Of a stretch of DNA of 64,000 nt, positions 25,359-33,757 are shown one piece after another. Below the pieces are notes generated by a model. The model saw only the letters and a program-made list of their open reading frames with translations. It was not told the DNA's origin and did not search any database. The DNA is taken from the NCBI GenBank assembly GCA_047621345.1, contig JBLHLW010000003.1, forward strand, positions 1 to 64,000. Direction: 5' to 3'. The position numbers and the translations under genes are program-made. This DNA comes from Actimicrobium sp047621345 (GTDB lineage: Bacteria > Pseudomonadota > Gammaproteobacteria > Burkholderiales > Burkholderiaceae_D). Position 1 is the first letter of the stretch. Every line of letters starts with the position of its first letter.

Positions 25359-27343
25359 GGTCAGGCCAGATGCTGCTGTTCATTCTTTGCAGTTTTTGCT
25401 GCAATGTCCATGCTCAATTGAAATCCTTTATTTGCGCGATGGCGCCGGGAAAGAGTCAGGAAGTCAGCGTAACCCAGCAGGTGATCGATCCATCGGGAAA
25501 ATGGGTATGGCGAGCAGGGTTCGAGTCGCAATCATGGTCTGGAAGCTTAAAAAAATATCCGCTTGAAAATTTAACAGGCGATAGCGCCCTGATCGGGGCA
25601 GCCTTGTGGGACGTTGCAGACCAATGGCTCGCGACATCGACCTATAGTGCGATGGATCGCAACATATGGACATTTGATCCCATCTCGGGGAAGACGATGG
25701 AATTTCGCTGGGCAAACCTGACCGAACTGCAAAAACAGGGATTGAACCGGATGCCGGGAGTGGCCCGTAGCGATGGATTGGGTGAGCAGCGCGTCAATTT
25801 TTTGCGGGGCCAACGTGATGCGGAACGGGCTAAAGACCTTGGTGTGTTCATGCCGCGTAAGTCGTTACTGGGCGGCATTCTCAACAGCACGCCGTTACTG
25901 GCCGGTCAATCGCGTGATTCGCTCCGAGGTACGCTCAGTGATGGCGGGCGCGAGCCAATTTTTGTGGCTGCCAATGACGGCATGCTGCATGCGTTTTCCT
26001 CCACCGACGGAAAAGAACTGTTTGCCTACGTACCTGGTTTTCTGTTGTCGGCACTGAGTGGGTTGGCCAGTCCGACTAACCCGCCTCGTACTTGGTTTGA
26101 CGGCAAGCTAGCGTTGCAAGTGGTGCGTTTGAACGGTGCGAGCAAGACCATCCTTGCCGCAGCGGCGGGAACCGGTGCCAAGGGAGTTGTTGCGTTCGAT
26201 GTCAGTTACCCGGAGCAGTTTGGCAAAGGGGGTGGTGCACTCTGGGAATTCAGCGAGGCCGATGATGCCGATATGGGTGTCGTGACCGGTCAGCCATCCA
26301 TCGCGACATTTCAGGTGCACGCTGGCGAAAGACGTCATTTTGTCGTTGTTTCAACAGGACAAGCTAGCGCCGGATTGGCCAGTCCCGGTCGGCTTTTTCT
26401 GTTAGGACTGGATAAACCACCTGGTGCGCGCTGGCAGATCAATGTGAATTACTTCAAATTCGATACCGGCGCAGAAGGCCTTGGTACTGCAGCGCTGGTG
26501 CCCGACGAGGACAATACGATTCGTTTTGCTTATGCAGGCGACCTTGCCGGAAAATTGTGGCGCTTTGATTTTTCGGGCGTGACGCCTTGGTCGGCCCCAA
26601 TACCTTTTTTTTCAGCGGTGGATTCCCTTGGCAAGTTCCAGCCTATCGTAGCAAAGCCAAGTGTTGTTTTTGCCCCCGGTGGCGGATATCTGGTTCTGTT
26701 TGGCACGGGTCGCTTGCTTGCGCCAGAAGAAGGCCTTGCGACGTACTACACGGTGCAATCGCTTTATGCCGTCCATGACACGACGCTGCGCGGCCAGCGG
26801 CCTATCCTTCGCCGGACTTTGGTCGCGCGGACCGCTCGTAAGTCGGGACCGGACAGCTACACCATCGATGGAGCGTCATTTACCTACGGCTCCGGGACAT
26901 CGGATCGAGACGGCTGGTACCTCGACTTCCCAGACGCGATACACACCGGCGAGAGACAGGTTGACGCGGCGCTCGCGGATTCCGGCCTGATCGTTTTTCG
27001 CTCGTTGATTCCTGCCATAGATGGTTGCGATCGAGGTGATGGCAGGACTTATTTTCTTGCGCCGCTCAATGGCTTTTCGCCGGTTGATGTGACTGTGACG
27101 CGCGCCAGTACCGGTGGCCCCGTTGCACCGTTGTTGCTAACGTCATTTGAACGCTCGTCCCCGAGCGCCACAGGCGGGGCAGTGCTGTCACGCAGGATCA
27201 CGGTGTTGAACCCGCGTGTTGACGGTACATCCGATACTGCGGCTCACTCTCCGAGTGTGACAGTTGCGCTGCCCGTTCAGCGATTGGGTTGGCGCGAACT
27301 GGGTAATTGGTCCGACAGGCGGCGTACCGATGCGCAACGCTAA
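25355..27343 (+). CDS. pilY1: PilY1-type pilus tip protein, short form
   Basis: A 662-residue protein with a signal peptide (LLFILCSFCCNVHAQ) and a PilY1 C-terminal beta-propeller: GGREPIFVAANDGMLHAFSS (about residues 197-216), VVTGQPSIATF, and the conserved FAYAGDLAGKLWRFDFSG (about 391). Typical PilY1 exceeds 1,000 residues and has an N-terminal von Willebrand A domain. That domain is missing here; only about 140 residues precede the propeller. The calcium loop next to YAGDL (DEDNTIRF) is atypical. No frameshift or remnant is visible upstream, so it is a genuine short form. Confidence 0.85.
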   Translation: MRSGQMLLFILCSFCCNVHAQLKSFICAMAPGKSQEVSVTQQVIDPSGKWVWRAGFESQSWSGSLKKYPLENLTGDSALIGAALWDVADQWLATSTYSAMDRNIWTFDPISGKTMEFRWANLTELQKQGLNRMPGVARSDGLGEQRVNFLRGQRDAERAKDLGVFMPRKSLLGGILNSTPLLAGQSRDSLRGTLSDGGREPIFVAANDGMLHAFSSTDGKELFAYVPGFLLSALSGLASPTNPPRTWFDGKLALQVVRLNGASKTILAAAAGTGAKGVVAFDVSYPEQFGKGGGALWEFSEADDADMGVVTGQPSIATFQVHAGERRHFVVVSTGQASAGLASPGRLFLLGLDKPPGARWQINVNYFKFDTGAEGLGTAALVPDEDNTIRFAYAGDLAGKLWRFDFSGVTPWSAPIPFFSAVDSLGKFQPIVAKPSVVFAPGGGYLVLFGTGRLLAPEEGLATYYTVQSLYAVHDTTLRGQRPILRRTLVARTARKSGPDSYTIDGASFTYGSGTSDRDGWYLDFPDAIHTGERQVDAALADSGLIVFRSLIPAIDGCDRGDGRTYFLAPLNGFSPVDVTVTRASTGGPVAPLLLTSFERSSPSATGGAVLSRRITVLNPRVDGTSDTAAHSPSVTVALPVQRLGWRELGNWSDRRRTDAQR

Positions 27344-27355
27344 AAGGGCCAAATA

Positions 27356-27802
27356 ATGCGTTTTTTTGAACAGGTTGGTTTTACGTTGATTGAACTCCTT
27401 GTCAGCGTAGTGATCGTCGCGTTATTAGGATCGGTCGCACTGCCGTCCTACCAATTTGCGATCCGCAAGGTCAAGCGTGCAGAGGGCCGCGCCGCTTTGC
27501 TCAAACTGATGCAACAGCAAGAGCAGTTGTATTCACAAAGAATGACTTATCTCGCCTTTTCGTCTTCGTCATCGGATCCGGATCAGCGGCGCTTTGTGTG
27601 GTTTTCAGCAGAAACGGCAGCATCTAGCGCCTATGAAATTGATGCGCTGGCCTGTGCTGATCGGAGCCTTGCCGAGTGCGTGATGCTCCGTGCGCGCCCA
27701 GGTACGGGTAACGTCAATACCGGATTCTCTGATACCCAATGCGGTACGTTGCGATTGGATAGTCGGGGCCACAAGGAAGCCGATGGACGCGATTGCTGGT
27801 GA
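27356..27802 (+). CDS. pilE: Type IV minor pilin PilE
   Basis: A 148-residue pilin-like protein: VGFTLIELLVSVVIVALLGS with Phe +1 and Glu +5, then RKVKRAEGRAALLKLMQQQE and a Cys pair in the C-terminal part (ACADRSLAECVM and TQCGTLRLDSRG). This is the minor-pilin PilE layout that follows pilY1. It lies 12 bases after pilY1 and overlaps fimT by 20 bases. Confidence 0.87.
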   Translation: MRFFEQVGFTLIELLVSVVIVALLGSVALPSYQFAIRKVKRAEGRAALLKLMQQQEQLYSQRMTYLAFSSSSSDPDQRRFVWFSAETAASSAYEIDALACADRSLAECVMLRARPGTGNVNTGFSDTQCGTLRLDSRGHKEADGRDCW

Positions 27803-28358
27803 CTCTTTATGCCGCGCGGTGAGTCAGTCGCGCCGTTACGGTCTGGGTGGCTATACGCTGGTCGAATTGATGGTCGTGTTGGTGATCCTTGCAATCATTC
27901 TTGCCTTGGCCGTCCCCGGTTTTGCTGAACTGATCCAGCGCCAGAAAATATCGGCGACGACGGCAGACTTGCTGGCTGCGATCAGGCTCACGCGCGCGGA
28001 GGCGATACGGCGCGGGCAGCGGGTCGATCTGATTCCAGTGGACGGTATCGACTGGGCCAGTGGGTGGACAATATTCATTGATGGCAATAGCAACCGGCAA
28101 GTCGATGCCGGCGAGACGATTATTTTTGTCCACGATACTGTGGCCCGCGGAATTGCCATAAAATCCGCGTTTACTGACAACTCAGCGGCGTATATTGCGT
28201 ATGCCGCGAGCGGACGCACGCGAACCAACGCGAATAGTCAGACGCCGCAATTCGGTCATCTGGCGCTTTCGCTCGGGGCGCAACAACGCCGCATCATCGT
28301 CAATTTTCTGGGTCGCGCAAGAGCGTGCAATCCGCTGACTGAAGCAGCTTGCGGCTGA
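27783..28358 (+). CDS. fimT: FimT/GspH-type pseudopilin
   Basis: About 191 residues. The prepilin site GGYTLVELMVVLVILAIILA lies near residue 20, then the GspH/FimT domain with SATTADLLAAIRLTRAEAIR at about 59-78 and GWTIFIDGNSNRQVDAGETI. FimT is linked to pilus assembly and, in some bacteria, DNA uptake. ATG 27783 is chosen, overlapping pilE; the frame is open to 27690. It is the last pilus gene before ribD. Confidence 0.87.
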   Translation: MDAIAGDSLCRAVSQSRRYGLGGYTLVELMVVLVILAIILALAVPGFAELIQRQKISATTADLLAAIRLTRAEAIRRGQRVDLIPVDGIDWASGWTIFIDGNSNRQVDAGETIIFVHDTVARGIAIKSAFTDNSAAYIAYAASGRTRTNANSQTPQFGHLALSLGAQQRRIIVNFLGRARACNPLTEAACG

Positions 28359-28402
28359 CGCTGCCCGGTACCAACTTGACATCAACCTGACCCGAAAGCG
28401 CC

Positions 28403-29494
28403 ATGAAAATTACTAACGATCAGCAAGGCATGGCACTTGCCCTCGAGTGGGCAGCCAAAGGCATGTTCCTTACCGCGCCAAACCCGCGTGTCGGTTGTGT
28501 TGTGGTCAGGGATGGCGTTGTGCTCGGTGCCGGCCACACACAGGCGGTCGGTCAGGCGCACGCTGAGATTGCCGCGCTGGCCGATGCGCAGCAGCGCGGC
28601 AATTCGGTGCTCGGTGCAACGTTATACGTCACGCTTGAACCTTGCAGCCACCACGGACGCACGCCACCGTGTGCCGATGCGCTCATTCGGGCGGGCGTGG
28701 CGCGCGTCGTATCGGCGATTGGCGATCCGAATCCGCTGGTCGCCGGCGCCGGGCTGGATCGTTTGCGCGCAGCCGGGATCGAAGTCGTCACCGACGTGAT
28801 GCGCGATGCGGCTCTCGAGATGAATATTGGATTTTTTTCCCGGATGCAGACAGGAAAACCATGGGTGCGAATGAAGGCCGCCGCCAGTCTTGATGGCAAG
28901 ACGGCCTTGCATAACGGCGTGAGTCAATGGATTACGTCGGCACCAGCACGCGACGACGGCCATGCCTGGCGCGCCAGAGCATGTGCAATATTGACCGGGA
29001 TCGGGACCGTCAAAGCGGATAATCCGCAACTTACCGTCCGCGCCATCGTGACCCCGCGTCAACCACGGCGCATCGTCATCGATAGTCGGCTCGAAATCGA
29101 ACTGCAGGCGCGCATCCTGATGGATGCGCCGGTCTGGATCGTTTGCGCACAGGCCGATCCGGCCAAGCAGGCGGCGCTGAATTTGCTTGGCCATGACGTA
29201 ATCTGCTTGCCCAACGCCGCCGGTAAGGTTGATTTGCCACAACTGATGCTGGAATTGGGGCGGCGTCAGATCAATGAAGTACATGTTGAGGCGGGCTTCA
29301 AACTCAATGGCTCCCTTTTACGCGAAGGTTGTATTGACGAGCTGCTGCTTTACCTTGCACCTAGCTTGCTCGGTGATGCTCAGGGATTGTTCGATTTGCC
29401 TGCGCAAACCAGTTTGAGCGATAAAACTGGATTGGTTTTTCACGATGTCAAGCAGATCGGTCCGGATTTGCGTATTCTTGCTCGCCTTACTTGA
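28403..29494 (+). CDS. ribD: Riboflavin biosynthesis deaminase/reductase RibD
   Basis: Bifunctional enzyme. The N-terminal deaminase has the zinc motifs HAEIAALA (about residue 53) and PCSHHGRTPPCADALI (about 79). The C-terminal reductase begins at about 147 with VRMKAAASLDGKTAL and includes EVHVEAGFKLNGSLL. It converts the GTP cyclohydrolase II product to the reduced pyrimidine. First gene of ribD-ribE-ribBX-ribH. Confidence 0.96.
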   Translation: MKITNDQQGMALALEWAAKGMFLTAPNPRVGCVVVRDGVVLGAGHTQAVGQAHAEIAALADAQQRGNSVLGATLYVTLEPCSHHGRTPPCADALIRAGVARVVSAIGDPNPLVAGAGLDRLRAAGIEVVTDVMRDAALEMNIGFFSRMQTGKPWVRMKAAASLDGKTALHNGVSQWITSAPARDDGHAWRARACAILTGIGTVKADNPQLTVRAIVTPRQPRRIVIDSRLEIELQARILMDAPVWIVCAQADPAKQAALNLLGHDVICLPNAAGKVDLPQLMLELGRRQINEVHVEAGFKLNGSLLREGCIDELLLYLAPSLLGDAQGLFDLPAQTSLSDKTGLVFHDVKQIGPDLRILARLT

Positions 29495-29509
29495 CTCTAT
29501 TTAATCGCC

Positions 29510-30142
29510 ATGTTTACTGGAATCGTTGCTGCTGTAGGAAAAATCACTGCCCTGTCTGCTGCGGGCACGGAGCCGGATGCCGGGGTACGTCTAACGATCG
29601 ATGCCGGTGATTTGCCGTTATCCGACGTCATGCTAGGCGACTCGATCGCTATCAACGGCGCGTGTATGACGGTCGTCAGCAAGACTGACAGCACGTTTGC
29701 CGTTGACGTCTCGCGTGAAAGCCTGAACTGTACTGCAGGGTTGGATGCCCCAGGTGAAGTCAATCTTGAAAAAGCGCTGACGCTGGCGGACCGCCTCGGT
29801 GGGCATCTGGTGTCCGGTCACGTCGATGGGCTCGGTGTGGTCACGCGTTTTGAGTCCGTCGGCGAATCGTGGAAGTTGGTCATCGAGGCGCCGCCCGACT
29901 TGGGGAAATACCTCGCGTTCAAGGGTTCGATTGTCGTCAATGGCGTGTCGCTGACGGTGAACCGGGTCAGCGATAGTCCGGTTGCGTGTACTTTTTCGAT
30001 CAACTTGATCCCCCATACGATTGCCGTAACTACGCTCAGAAACCTGACTGCCGGCAGTCGCGTCAATCTCGAAATTGACCTGATTGCGCGCTATGTCGAG
30101 CGGATGCTGAGCAGTTCGGCTGGACCGCAGCGGGCAGGCTGA
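29510..30142 (+). CDS. ribE: Riboflavin synthase, alpha chain
   Basis: Converts two 6,7-dimethyl-8-ribityllumazine molecules to riboflavin. A 210-residue protein of two similar lumazine-binding barrels: MFTGIVAAVGKI at the start of the first and GGHLVSGHVDGLGVV (about residue 100) at the start of the second. INGACMTVVS and VNGVSLTVNRV are the paired motifs. It follows ribD by 15 bases. Confidence 0.96.
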   Translation: MFTGIVAAVGKITALSAAGTEPDAGVRLTIDAGDLPLSDVMLGDSIAINGACMTVVSKTDSTFAVDVSRESLNCTAGLDAPGEVNLEKALTLADRLGGHLVSGHVDGLGVVTRFESVGESWKLVIEAPPDLGKYLAFKGSIVVNGVSLTVNRVSDSPVACTFSINLIPHTIAVTTLRNLTAGSRVNLEIDLIARYVERMLSSSAGPQRAG

Positions 30143-30272
30143 CCATCAGCGGTTGTTGCCGCACCGGGTTGGCAGGGTTGCATGAATCGTAGTGATCACG
30201 TTTTCCTGTCATCGATGCAGGTCGCGGAGGGCGCAAATCCATTAAAATGGCGCACCTAAAAGGACTCAATTC

Positions 30273-31385
30273 ATGTCAATCGCTACTACGCAAGAAATCG
30301 TCACCGAATTACGTGCCGGCCGGATGGTTATTCTGGTCGACGAAGAAGATCGCGAAAACGAAGGCGACCTGGTCATGGCGGCGGAATTTGTTACTGCGGA
30401 AGCAGTCAATTTCATGGCCAAATTTGGTCGCGGACTGATCTGCCTGACGCTAACCGAAGAACGCTGCGATAAGCTCAATCTGTCCATGATGACGACCCGT
30501 AACGGCACATCATACGGTACGAACTTTACCGTCTCGATTGAAGCTGCCGAAGGGGTAACGACAGGTATTTCCGCCGCGGACAGAGCCCGCACTATTCAGG
30601 TTGCGGTTGCCAAGAACGCCAAATCTTCTGATATCGTCCAACCCGGTCACGTATTCCCGCTGAAAGCACAAAAAGGCGGTGTGTTGATGCGGGCCGGGCA
30701 TACCGAAGCCGGCTGTGATTTTTGCGAACTGGCCGGCCTCACGCCTGCTGCCGTTATTTGCGAAATCATGAACGACGATGGCACCATGGCACGCTTGCCA
30801 GATTTGTTTGAGTTTGCACAAGTACACGGCCTTAAAATTGGCACAATCGCTGACTTGATCCACTATCGCAGTCAGAATGAAAGTCTTGTCGAGCGTATTG
30901 CCGAGCGCACAATGCATACCGTACATGGCGACTTTCAGGCATTAATTTACCGCGACAAGCCAAGCGGTGGCGCACATATGGCGCTGGTGCACGGTCAGAT
31001 TTCGGCCGATACGGAAGCGCTAGTGCGGGTACACCAGCCGGTATCCATGCTGGATTTGCTGGACTCGAGTTCGACCACGCATTCCTGGAACATGGCTTCG
31101 GCGCTTGCCGCCGTTCAGGCAGCAGAACGTGGTGTGGTCGTACTCCTTAATTGCGAAGAGTCGGCCGACCAGTTGTTCGCCCAGTTCAGTGCCTTGTTGA
31201 CACCGGAAAACCGGCCAGCAGCTCGTGCGGCAAGCATGGACCTTCGCACCTATGGCATCGGTGCGCAAATCCTCAAGGATATCGGTGTGTGCAAAATGCG
31301 GTTGCTAGCCAACCCAAGAAAAATGCCTTCAATGACCGGTTTCGACCTTGAGGTTGTGGGCTACCGGGGTAGTCCGAAGGACTGA
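30273..31385 (+). CDS. ribBX: 3,4-dihydroxy-2-butanone-4-phosphate synthase with degenerate RibA-like domain (RibBX type)
   Basis: A 370-residue fusion. Residues 1 to about 205 are RibB, with VDEEDRENEGDLVMAAEFVT and RAGHTEAGCDFCELAGL, which make the four-carbon precursor from ribulose 5-phosphate. The C-terminal part aligns with GTP cyclohydrolase II, but the zinc-binding Cys-x10-Cys-x-Cys segment is absent. Where it should be, the sequence reads LVRVHQPVSMLDLLDSSSTT. Such proteins are known as RibBX in proteobacteria, with a separate RibA elsewhere. No FMN riboswitch was found in the 130-base gap upstream. AAAGGA precedes the ATG. Confidence 0.9.
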   Translation: MSIATTQEIVTELRAGRMVILVDEEDRENEGDLVMAAEFVTAEAVNFMAKFGRGLICLTLTEERCDKLNLSMMTTRNGTSYGTNFTVSIEAAEGVTTGISAADRARTIQVAVAKNAKSSDIVQPGHVFPLKAQKGGVLMRAGHTEAGCDFCELAGLTPAAVICEIMNDDGTMARLPDLFEFAQVHGLKIGTIADLIHYRSQNESLVERIAERTMHTVHGDFQALIYRDKPSGGAHMALVHGQISADTEALVRVHQPVSMLDLLDSSSTTHSWNMASALAAVQAAERGVVVLLNCEESADQLFAQFSALLTPENRPAARAASMDLRTYGIGAQILKDIGVCKMRLLANPRKMPSMTGFDLEVVGYRGSPKD

Positions 31386-31436
31386 TGTGCGGCGCTACCG
31401 AAGGCACCCCAATCACCCGTTTATAAAGGAATTACC

Positions 31437-31922
31437 ATGACAGTAGGAACTTACGAAACCAATCTCGATGGCGAGGGTTTGCGCATCGGGATTGTGCAGG
31501 CGCGCTTCAATGCGGATATTGGCGACGGCTTGCTGACGTCTTGCTTGGCAGAACTGAGTCGCCTCGGTGTCGCTAACGAAGACATTTTTCGGTTGACCGT
31601 ACCTGGTGCGCTGGAAGTGCCGCTCGCCTTGCAGAAAATGGCCGAAACCATGCAATTCGATGCGTTGATTGCGCTCGGAGCAGTCATTCGTGGCGAAACC
31701 TACCACTTCGAACTGGTTGCTAACGAATCCGGCGCCGGCATTAGCCGTGTCGGGTTAGATTTTGGTACGCCAGTGGCCAATGCAATCCTGACGACTGAAA
31801 ATGACGAGCAGGCAATCGCCCGAATGACGGAAAAGGGAGCTGATGCCGCGCGGGTTGCGGTGGAAATGGCTAATCTGGTGTTGGCGCTAGATGAGTTGTC
31901 CGAAGCCGTCGACGACGAATAA
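31437..31922 (+). CDS. ribH: 6,7-dimethyl-8-ribityllumazine synthase
   Basis: Condenses the pyrimidine and the four-carbon precursor to lumazine; forms icosahedral or pentameric shells. The 161-residue product shows IGIVQARFNADIGDGLL, TVPGALEVPLALQKMAE and IALGAVIRGETYHFELVANE. AAAGGA lies before ATG 31437. It completes the riboflavin block, followed by nusB as in many proteobacteria. Confidence 0.96.
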   Translation: MTVGTYETNLDGEGLRIGIVQARFNADIGDGLLTSCLAELSRLGVANEDIFRLTVPGALEVPLALQKMAETMQFDALIALGAVIRGETYHFELVANESGAGISRVGLDFGTPVANAILTTENDEQAIARMTEKGADAARVAVEMANLVLALDELSEAVDDE

Positions 31923-31946
31923 TGATGTTGATCGCGCACTGGCTAT

Positions 31947-31967
31947 AACCGGTCATGTGCGGTTTTT
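31947..31967 (+). terminator. Weak terminator-like hairpin after ribH
   Basis: AACCG and CGGTT form a 5-bp stem with an eight-base loop, followed by five more T. It may attenuate between ribH and nusB. The stem is short, so the call is tentative. Confidence 0.4.
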
Positions 31968-32018
31968 TGTTCCATTACGCGTGCCGGAGGTTATCTACGG
32001 CACTGCAGTCTGACTATC

Positions 32019-32492
32019 ATGATCCCGAAAAAAGAGCTTCACGCGAATCCGAACAAGAGTCGCACACCCAGACACCGGTCACGGGAATTCGCGCTGCAAG
32101 GCCTGTATCAGTGGCTGCTGAACAATGAAGATGCTGGCGTCATCGAAGCGCATTTGCGTGAAGCGCACGGTTTCGACAAGGCCGATGCAGCGCACTTCGA
32201 TGCGCTGTTGTACGGAACAATCAAGCAAGTAGGCGCGTTGCGTGCAGAATTATTGCCGTTGATCGATCGCCCACTGAGCCAGTTGTCACCGATCGAACAT
32301 GCGATCTTGCTTATTGGCGCTTTCGAGTTGAAGAATCATATTGAGATACCGTACAAGGTCGTCATCAATGAATCGGTCGAGTTGGCCAAATCGTTTGGTG
32401 GAATCGATGGTCACAAGTATGTCAATGGTGTGCTCGACAAATTTGCCGCAAAGGTGCGCGATGTGGAAATCGCCGCATCGCGTCAGCTCTGA
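32019..32492 (+). CDS. nusB: Transcription antitermination factor NusB
   Basis: Helical RNA-binding protein that forms an antitermination complex with NusE at boxA of rRNA operons. A basic N-terminus (KSRTPRHRSREFALQGLYQW) and the typical LSPIEHAILLIGAFELKNHI, YKVVINESVELAKSFGG and KYVNGVLDKFA are present. Length 157 residues. TGATG overlap with the aminotransferase gene. Confidence 0.95.
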   Translation: MIPKKELHANPNKSRTPRHRSREFALQGLYQWLLNNEDAGVIEAHLREAHGFDKADAAHFDALLYGTIKQVGALRAELLPLIDRPLSQLSPIEHAILLIGAFELKNHIEIPYKVVINESVELAKSFGGIDGHKYVNGVLDKFAAKVRDVEIAASRQL

Positions 32493-33697
32493 TGCCGTTG
32501 GCCGCAGAGAATAATTTTTCGATGGCGAACCTGGCCGGACGGGTTGAGCACATTGCTCCATTTCATGTAATGGAGTTGATTAAAATGGCTGCGTTGCTAG
32601 AGCAGCAGGGGAAATCGATTATCCACATGGGAATCGGAGAGCCCGATTTCACGGCGGCCCCTGCAGTGGTTGCAGCGGCCACGCGCGCGATGAGTGACGG
32701 TAAGATGCAGTACACATCCGCCGTTGGCTTGCCTGCATTGCGCGAAGCGATCTCTGCACACTACCTGCAGGTCTACGGACTGCAGATCGACCCGGCACGT
32801 ATCATCGTCACTGCAGGCGCTTCAGCGGCACTGCTGCTGGCATGCGCCGCTTTGGTAGAGCCCGGGACCAAGGTATTGATGCCAGATCCGTCCTACCCTT
32901 GCAACCGGCATTTTGTTGCTGCGTTCGATGGTGAGGCCACGATGATTCCGTGTGGTCCGGACCAACGTTTCCAGTTGTCTGATACTGCCGTGCGCAATCA
33001 CTGGGACAGCGCGACCAGAGGAGTGCTTCTGGCGTCGCCGTCCAATCCTACCGGCACCTCTATCCCTGAGGACGAACTGCGCCGTATCGTGGCGACAGTG
33101 CGCGAGAAACAGGGCTACACGATTGTTGACGAAATTTATCAGGGGCTCACGTACGACCAGGCGCCATTTTCAGCCTTATCGTTAGGTGACGACATTGTCG
33201 TTATCAACAGCTTTTCAAAATATTTCAACATGACGGGGTGGCGCCTGGGCTGGTTGGTGGTGCCGCCGGAACTGGTGCCACATATCGAAAAACTGGCACA
33301 AAATCTGTTTATTTGTGCCTCGACGATCTCGCAACATGCGGCGCTCGGATGCTTTGAAGTCGCGTCGATCGCGCTCTATGAGGAGCGCAAGGCAGAGTTT
33401 CGTCGTCGTCGAGATTACATCGTGCCAGCGCTGCGTGAACTTGGCTTCACAGTTCCTGTGGTGCCGGATGGCGCGTTTTATGTGTATGCCGATTGCAGCG
33501 CTCTGTCGGACGACGCCGATCAGTTGACTATCGACATGCTCAACGAGACTGGTGTGGTACTGGTACCGGGACTGGACTTCGGGCCGTCAACTGCACGTCG
33601 TTATATCCGGGTTTCTTACGCCACATCGATGGAAAACCTGGAGGAAGCGGTAAGGCGCTTGCAGCGATTTTTCGAAGGACGCCGTCGAATCGTTTGA
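32492..33697 (+). CDS. Pyridoxal-phosphate-dependent aminotransferase (class I/II)
   Basis: A 401-residue fold-type I aminotransferase of the AspC/ArgD-like class I family. IIHMGIGEPDFTAAP (about residues 43-57), the SNPTGTSI turn, the VDEIYQGLTY segment and the lysine-bearing SFSKYFNMTGWRLGW (about 242-256) are all present; the lysine in SFSK would bind PLP. Substrate cannot be fixed from sequence. ATG 32492 shares its A with the nusB stop; a second ATG at 32522 is also possible. Confidence 0.9.
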   Translation: MPLAAENNFSMANLAGRVEHIAPFHVMELIKMAALLEQQGKSIIHMGIGEPDFTAAPAVVAAATRAMSDGKMQYTSAVGLPALREAISAHYLQVYGLQIDPARIIVTAGASAALLLACAALVEPGTKVLMPDPSYPCNRHFVAAFDGEATMIPCGPDQRFQLSDTAVRNHWDSATRGVLLASPSNPTGTSIPEDELRRIVATVREKQGYTIVDEIYQGLTYDQAPFSALSLGDDIVVINSFSKYFNMTGWRLGWLVVPPELVPHIEKLAQNLFICASTISQHAALGCFEVASIALYEERKAEFRRRRDYIVPALRELGFTVPVVPDGAFYVYADCSALSDDADQLTIDMLNETGVVLVPGLDFGPSTARRYIRVSYATSMENLEEAVRRLQRFFEGRRRIV

Positions 33698-33714
33698 AGC
33701 AAGATTTTTCAAAC

Positions 33715-33742
33715 AAAAAAAGAGCCCAATGGCTCTTTTTTA
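33715..33742. terminator. Bidirectional rho-independent terminator
   Basis: AAAAAAGAGCC (ending 33726) pairs with GGCTCTTTTTT (from 33731) around CAAT. A-tracts and T-tracts flank the stem on both sides. It separates the aminotransferase gene from the convergent lytic transglycosylase gene and can serve both. Confidence 0.9.
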
Positions 33743-33757
33743 ATGTCTTGTAACAAT

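Noticed and set aside
30143..30272. FMN riboswitch upstream of ribBX
   Set aside because: The conserved RFN-element blocks (AGGGGGCGG-like and CCGACGGT-like segments) were not found in the 130-base gap.
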